This document shows, in pieces, positions 57,880-64,000 of a stretch of 64,000 nucleotides of DNA. The stretch is from Ipomoea triloba (Eukaryota; Streptophyta; Magnoliopsida; Solanales; Convolvulaceae), in the NCBI RefSeq assembly GCF_003576645.1, contig NC_044916.1, positions 5,987,442 through 6,051,441 of the forward strand, written 5' to 3'. The translations under genes were made by a program, and so were the position numbers. Below the pieces are notes generated by a model. That model worked only from the letters and a program-made list of their open reading frames with translations, ran no database searches and was not told the DNA's origin. The stretch's first letter is position 1; each line of letters opens with the position of its first letter.

Positions 57880-59497
57880 TTGAAGACAGATATGCGTGGA
57901 TGCTATGCATTAAAAGAGTCAATGGAGTTCAAGTAAAGGGAGCATAAAGTGTAGATTGAATCCTTTAGAACATGAGTATAAGAAAAATTAATTCTTCAGT
58001 AAATCAATGACATCTTTTCAAGCATTCACTGTTTCTTTTGTTTTGGTTTTTTTTTTTGTTTTTTTTGTTTTTTTTGTGTAAGATATATATTTGGGAAAAT
58101 TGTAATTTATGCTCTCTGAAATATGTCAATTATCAGTATCACCTCTGAATTATTAGTGGTGTAAATATTGTCCTTAATTTCTCAATTTTCAAAACGTGGC
58201 ATATATTGCCTCTTCTGAATATTAGTGATGTAAATGTAACTACCCACCGTTTTTTTATGTTCGAAGACCACGTTTTTTTCCCTCCATAAATTGGCATATG
58301 TACATGCATGCTAATACATACACGGCAAAACAAAATGGGAAATGTTATATGGGAAAATATATTTTCCTGATTAAAGGAAATTATTTTCCTAAAGGAAAAT
58401 GTGTTTTTTTATTTCCTAATTTTTCCGAGCTTGATCTAATCGAAGTGTTAATACTTCTTTGTATAATACACTTTGATAAATATTTTCTCGTATTTCTTCT
58501 CGTGATTGAATTTGTCAAGCAACCAAATTCAATTGTTACACTACTTTTATTGTATCTCAAAAGTTCTTACATGTTTATCATGTTGTTTTGGTAAAGCATT
58601 GATAAGAAACTTTTAGAAAAGTGGACCTAGTAATGTTTTGAAAGTGTTATCCAGATTAATTTTATTCTACTTATCCTTGTTCCTACCAGAGCAAATTAAA
58701 ATATCCAACAAATTACTAATTAATATAAAGTACATGATGACATTTCACAAATAATCGTGGTAATACAATTACAATTTTTCAAAGCGTATAGAGCATATAT
58801 AGCTCCTCATCGATATATACCATAGGAACAGAGACAAACAATGTTTGGTTGGTGCAGTAACTAACTCAGTAAAATGTATTAGAAATCTAGTAAATCAACC
58901 GTGTAAAAAGACCATATATAGCATCCGTTAGAAGTCATGCATTAAGTCAATATCATTAATTTGCTCATACACGGAAATAACGTTGTCATAGTAACGTGCA
59001 GTGTGTTTTGATGTTGTTTTACACGATGTGAAGCTTTTCTTAAAGTTGAAAAATCATACGCGGAAATCACGTTTCAATTGATGTGGATAAAATATTATAT
59101 TTCATTTTTTTTTAAGAAACATATGCATTTGAAAAATAAATTTTTAAGGCACAATAATATGCAAGGAAGATTTAAAGTTATGCACTTTAAAGTTCAAAAT
59201 TTTGCACAGGATCATAAGGATTGAAATTCTAATTTCAGAAGGGGAGGATTAACCTTTCCTTCCAAATGTAGGGACAACAATGTGCGCCCCAATGTGTAGG
59301 GACAACAATGTGCGCCCCAAGAGAGACAAAAATATTCACTCGATGAAAGAAAATAATGCATTCAAAGACAAAACAAATATACAAAACATTACCAAAATGT
59401 CACTGTATTTTTTTATTTAAATTTTCTTTCATTAATCAATGGCTAAGATTTGTCAACATTCTGAAAGTTTCTTTCCATTTTGTCCGTTATCTATACA

Positions 59498-59500
<3 letters not shown>
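57880..59500. other. upstream region of desaturase C
   Basis: No gene recognised. No clear homology to the upstream regions of A and B. A 27-bp tandem duplication (gtagggacaacaatgtgcgc) lies at 59268-59320. Confidence 0.5.

Positions 59501-59548
<48 letters not shown>
59501..59548. repeat. (AT)n microsatellite at the TATA position of gene C
   Basis: 24 AT units ending 53 bp before the gene C ATG, in the place of the TATA-like ttatttatata of A and B. It may itself supply TATA function. Confidence 0.9.
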
Positions 59549-59552
<4 letters not shown>

Positions 59553-59601
59553 TGGGGAGTTCTGCACAAGTATAGCCCATGCCAGAGGCATGCACGAGAA
59601 G

Positions 59602-62369
59602 ATGGCATTATTGTCACTAAATGCTAAATCTCTTTCCTTTTCGCCGTACAATATCTATCCTTTACGTAAGCAAATGAGGAGCACAGTTCCTCGGAATTCC
59701 AGCATTTGGACAATAACCAAAGTTGGAGAAAATCATCCATTCAATAGCCGCAGTGGAGAAATACATGCTATTTCTAAAAGGTTATCTTTCATTGTGAGGG
59801 CTGCCGCAGCAACGCTAGATTCTGACGACGGTGGAAACGACGCACTGCCGGCGACGACGGAGCGGCGGCGGAGAAGGAGCGTGTTTTGGGTGGGAAAGTT
59901 GAAATGTTTGGACATGGCACCCGGTTCGCCGGAGGGGGCGGTGGTTTTTGTATTGATGCATTTGGTGTGTGTGATTGCGCCATTTTGTTTCAGTTGGAAT
60001 GCTTTTGGCGTTGCGTCTGTGTTGTCCATCATCACCGGTTTGGGCATTACTCTCTCTTATCATAGAAATCTGTGTCACAGGAGTTTCAAGCTTCCTAAAT
60101 GGCTTGAGTACTTGTTTGCCTACTGTGCTGTTCATGCACTTCAGGTCAACTTTTCAATATATTCCTCCATTATATTTTCACCAACAAATACTCCTTTTAA
60201 CACTTTATTGAATTTAACTTGGGTTTTGTGCTATTTTCCTTGGTTTTCATAGGGGACTCCAATTGGTTGGGTGAGCACTCATAGACACCACCATCAAAAT
60301 TGTGACTCTGAGAGAGATCCTCACAGTCCCATTCAAGGATTTTGGTATAGTCACATGGGCTGGTTGTTTGACTTCAACTCCATTAATGAAAGGGTAATAT
60401 TTATTAGTTTTAGTATTCATACTCCATTCCTGATGTGACAAGTATGTATACGACATTACATAAAATATTATATGGACTCTCATTTCGATTTTACCCTCTC
60501 ATAAATTCTTGATGTATAAATAGACACTTGCATGATAAAAATATCTTATCTTTGTTTATCACATCATGAAGTAAAAGTGAGGGGTAGAATTTAGAAGTAC
60601 ATGTAGTAAAATTCTTTTCATTATGCGGGTCTGGAAGAGTTGTCTACATTTGACTTTTAATTTTCAACATTTTGTCCTTTAGTCCATAACTGTCATATGT
60701 GAGCAAATATCCACCCTTAATTATTTTAAATTATTACGATTTTGGTTCTACTAACAGTTTATAGAAACTTTGTTAGAGGTAAGAAAATATGTGCATCACA
60801 TGCTAACAAAATAAAGAGGTTTTCTAAAATCGTGTTGATGCACATGCTTTCTCAGCCCTAATGAAGTTTTATAAACGCTAACTATTAAATAACCAAAATC
60901 AGTAATGCTCAAATTGGATCTCTACATTTTCCATTTGATATGTTAGCTAGAGAGATGTTTTGTTTGACATGTTAATGAATATAATAGTTTGTGCAGAGAG
61001 AAATGCCATCAAATGTTGGGGATTTGGAGAAACAATTCTTCTATAGGTTCATCCAATTCACCTACGTTATTCATCCCATTGTGCTTGCAACATTGCTATA
61101 TGCTATAGGCGGATTTCCTTATGTAGTTTGGGGCATGGTATGCATTTTGTTTATTCTCCAATCCCCCTCTCCATTATTTATGCCATTTTAGCTTGTTATT
61201 ATGAGTTTGGAGCAGTGTTGCGTAAATCGACCGCTTAGGCCGTCTAGACGGTGCCTAGGTACTAAGCGCCCCTAGGTCGAGGTGAATTGCTCCCTAACTT
61301 GGCCAACTAAGCCGAATTCGGCCGAGTTACCCGAGTTAACTCAGGCGAGTCGACATTGGTAATTTTTGTTATTATATTTATATATATTTAATAATATATA
61401 TAACATAATATATGACATACACCCACACGTGTACTATTTTTTTTATTTTTATAGGTCGCCTCCTAGGCATCGCCTATGCGCCACCTAGGCGCTAGGCGCT
61501 AGTCTACTGCAACCATGATTTGGAGTTATGTTGGATATTATATTCGCATTTAATTTACCACTAAGTAGCTTGTAGTTTAATAGCACTTTTGTGGCTCTCC
61601 CAAATGGGAACTCACATGTTTAAATTTTAATTTTATTAGTTGTTCAAAAGTGGTGTGATTTTTTTGGCCAACTTAATTTTCTCCTATATCTCTAAGAGGA
61701 TAGTAACTAAGTATTACTCCGGCCGGTATCTCCAAATACAAAGTGAACCAATTCTATGGTCTGATGACTCTGATCTGATCACTATGCCCATACGGTTATT
61801 ATCATCATCATTATACTAAAATCAATATAATTAAGAAAATAACTAACATTATTTTTGTGAACCTTGAAGGTCATTGACACTACAATTAATGCTAAGTTAT
61901 GTTCATTGTTTATGTAATAAAATTGTAATCTAAAGTTACTAATCTACAATTACAGGGGGTAAGAGTTGTATTGGTGTATCATATAACATTTTTGGTGAAT
62001 TCTGCATGCCACGTTTGGGGAAATCAAATATGGAACACTGGCGATCTATCTAGAAATAATTGGTTTGTTATAACTTTCCACATCTTCGCATTCACATATG
62101 TATTGCATGCCCTACTCATATATACTATTTGATCTTCTAAACTTTGGATGTAAAATATTGATGTTAGGTTGGTGGCATTGCTAACATTCGGAGAAGGTTG
62201 GCATAACAATCACCATGCGTTTGAGTTTTCGGCTAGACATGGTCTAGAGTGGTGGCAATTTGACTTAACTTGGTATATTATATGGATTCTTCGCGCTTTT
62301 GGTTTAGCTACTGATGTCAAATTACCCACTAATGCTCAAAAGAGAATGGTGAGTTTTAACAAGAAGTAA
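59602..62369 (+). CDS. FAD5-like: plastid acyl-lipid desaturase (FAD5/ADS type), gene C
   Basis: Exons 59602-60144, 60253-60393, 60997-61137, 61956-62062 and 62168-62369 (543/141/141/107/202 nt), GT-AG borders, 377 aa. The start at 59602 ([10 protein letters not shown]) aligns with the starts of A and B; an in-frame ATG 12 nt earlier (59590) is possible. Histidine boxes HRNLCH (154-159), HRHHH (191-195), HNNHH (323-327). The transit-like leader has IVRAAA. It is the most diverged of the three: an extra basic [14 protein letters not shown] segment stands before the first membrane region, and GTP replaces GDP before box 2. C-terminus KRMVSFNKK. Intron 1 is only 108 bp; intron 3 holds a hAT MITE. 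Same likely role in plastid lipid desaturation; a different substrate or expression pattern cannot be excluded. Confidence 0.93.
61213..61517. mobile_element. hAT MITE in gene C intron 3
   Basis: 305 bp. Ends cagtgttgcgtaaatcg and ctactgcaaccatg are inverted. Flanks gtttggag (61205-61212) and atttggag (61518-61525) are an 8-bp duplication with one mismatch. Interior rich in cctaggcg/cgcctagg-type motifs (ccgcttaggccgtctag, gccacctaggcgctagg). Confidence 0.85.
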
Positions 62370-62590
62370 GTCCCGGTACGATATAGGGATTGGAACACAT
62401 GTGTACGTTTAAATAGGGGATATTAATTAGTTCGTTGGAAGTGAACCTAGCTTGATTGAGTTATAGTAGTTTAATGCCAAGTAGCAGGTAAGTATACGTA
62501 TGAACAAATAGTACATTGTAATAGAGACAGTAATATTAAAAATATATAATTGTTTAATAAATATGGGAACATAGTCACTACTGCACTTGT
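62370..62590 (+). terminator. 3' UTR of gene C with poly(A) signal
   Basis: aataaa at 62556-62561 inside tttaataaatatgggaa, matching the gene B 3' UTR in sequence and order. Confidence 0.6.
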
Positions 62591-62599
62591 TCTATTTTG

Positions 62600-63770
62600 A
62601 GCGCCACTATATTACTAAAAATGTTTTCTAAGTGCTAATATTGGTATTATATCATAAAATTGTAATAAATATATTAATTTTAAAGCTAGTGTTTTATTAG
62701 TTGTTGTAGTACCAGTATTTATCTCGAGTTTTGCTCCAATGTTTGTTAATTCAGAATTTATCTAAATTAGATTTGTAAATAAAGATATAACATTTGTATG
62801 TGTCTTGTGTTGTGAATTTTTATGTCTTGCGTTATGAAATTATGTATTATAAGAATATAAATTTTGTACCTGAAATATATTATTAGATGTGTAGAAACAT
62901 AAATAAAAAAAAAAAAAAGGAGGCTGGGAGGGGGGGGGAAGGTTAAAGTATATATAGTGCTAAAAAAATAAATATAAAGAATTTTAAAAAGATAAAACAT
63001 ACTTTAACATACAAAAAAATAGTCTTTTCTTCATTTTATTTATTATCTTGGTCCACTATTAGTGTTATTGTATTCAATTCATTATTTTGGTGGATAATTT
63101 GATTAATTTTGAATTTAAATTTTGAAACTTTAACTCAGTGATTTGAAGTTTGGCAACTGGATGCGATCAATCGCGAGTAGAACCAATTAGCTGACCGCCT
63201 TGTCAAGATGTTTAGACGATTTCCTAGAGGAATGCATGTACTAGTCACCCCCCAATAATTGAGTTACTTGGTCTATTGGAGGATGACGCCTTTGATTTAC
63301 ACTTATGGTGTAATATGTACAGTAATTGATCATTCTGTATGTCTTTTGTGAGTTACACCTTCCTAATGAAAAGAAAGAAAAAAAAAAGATTAGATACGCC
63401 GTATTAAAAATTATTTAAGTCAAAAATTACAATTTCAAATTTTAAAATTATTTTTATAATATTGGTTAAAATTTGATTGTATATCAATTTAGAAGGAAAT
63501 TTGGATACTAGAAACTTAGACTACATGTTTAACCTAATTTATTTTGGAATTTATATATTTTAATTTTAAAAGGCTAAATTATTATGTTATAACACATTAA
63601 TTATTAAAAAAGATTTAAAAATGGTGAATATACAATGTTACACAATTAAAATGAGGCAAATTGAATATTCATATCTCTTCGCTACTACAAATTTTTTTTT
63701 TTAAAACAAAAAAAAAAAAAATCGATTACAATAATTTAGTACAAATAATAATATGTTAAATAAAAGGCCG
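62600..63770. other. AT-rich intergenic DNA
   Basis: No gene recognised. Contains an A-run followed by a G-run (62905-62940). Confidence 0.5.
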
Positions 63771-63773
63771 TGT

Positions 63774-63846
63774 GGGGATGTAGCTCAGATGGTAGAGCGC
63801 TCGCTTAGCATGCGAGAGGTACGGGGATCGATACCCCGCATCTCCA
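63774..63846 (+). tRNA. tRNA-Ala(AGC): tRNA-Ala (anticodon AGC)
   Basis: 73 nt without intron. The acceptor stem ggggatg pairs with catctcc (one G-T), discriminator A. D arm gctcagatggtagagc, anticodon stem ctcgc/gcgag with anticodon agc at 63807-63809, T arm cgggg-atcgata-ccccg. Internal A box (tagctcagatgg) and B box (ggatcgatacc) are intact. A tttt run follows at 63854. The sequence is that of a functional plant nuclear tRNA-Ala. Confidence 0.98.
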
Positions 63847-63859
63847 AAATATATTTTGT

Positions 63860-64000
63860 CCTGTTTTCATGTATTATCTACAAGAGCAACAATGATTTGT
63901 TTATTTTTTCCTATCACAGTAGAAGAAACTATCAACTAAATCACCTTCAAGAAAATCAGGTTTTGCCCCTCGACTTTGCAACGTGTAACCCCCCAATCGA
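63860..64000. other. window end, nothing recognised
   Basis: AT-rich; no feature supported. Confidence 0.4.

Overview
This is plant nuclear DNA, very probably from a eudicot and possibly an asterid. The evidence is introns with GT-AG borders, a plastid-targeted desaturase family, an HD-Zip transcription factor, LTR, LINE and SINE fragments, and dense MITEs in AT-rich DNA. The species cannot be read from the sequence; Convolvulaceae is only a guess. Five protein-coding genes and one tRNA gene can be supported. The rest is mostly transposable elements, microsatellites and tandem repeats. Two long N gaps (26909-27419 and 57437-57835) and four single Ns (74, 1083, 26534, 55030) mark assembly joins.

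Layout: 1-3900 is a 241-bp-period tandem array. 4200-7300 holds microsatellites, palindrome-ended elements and a GC-rich hAT element. 7631-8224 (minus) is a one-exon HD-Zip class I gene. 8500-19100 is gene-poor, with Tourist-like MITEs, SINE and LINE tails and foldback elements. 19105-21116 (minus) is a two-exon OB-fold nucleic-acid-binding protein gene. 21200-40000 is repeat territory with gypsy and copia remnants. 40170-62369 (plus) carries three five-exon FAD5/ADS-type acyl-lipid desaturase genes, called A, B and C here, starting at 40170, 50041 and 59602. A tRNA-Ala(AGC) gene lies at 63774-63846.

The desaturase cluster is the biological core. All three genes keep the three histidine boxes, a plastid transit-like N-terminus and identical sizes for exons 2-4 (141, 141, 107 nt). 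A and B come from a relatively recent segmental duplication that also copied several kb of upstream non-coding DNA (29886-34740 matches 47056-49553). Because the copies differ by insertions, each can serve as a pre-insertion site for elements in the other: a 1.4-kb MULE-like element with a nested foldback MITE, a Harbinger-like MITE, a CACTA element in B intron 3, and several MITEs in A intron 1. In A a copia LTR in antisense sits directly upstream of the TATA region, and homology to B stops inside the last codons, giving A a different C-terminus and no recognisable ancestral 3' UTR.

The most unusual repeat signal is a group of non-autonomous elements whose ends are built from perfect short palindromes and whose interiors are arrays of short degenerate repeats. 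The best-resolved members have 9-bp target duplications, as expected for Mutator-like elements. Assembly caution: 55031-56306 repeats 53754-55029 directly after a single N and is probably an unmerged contig overlap, not a real duplicated exon.
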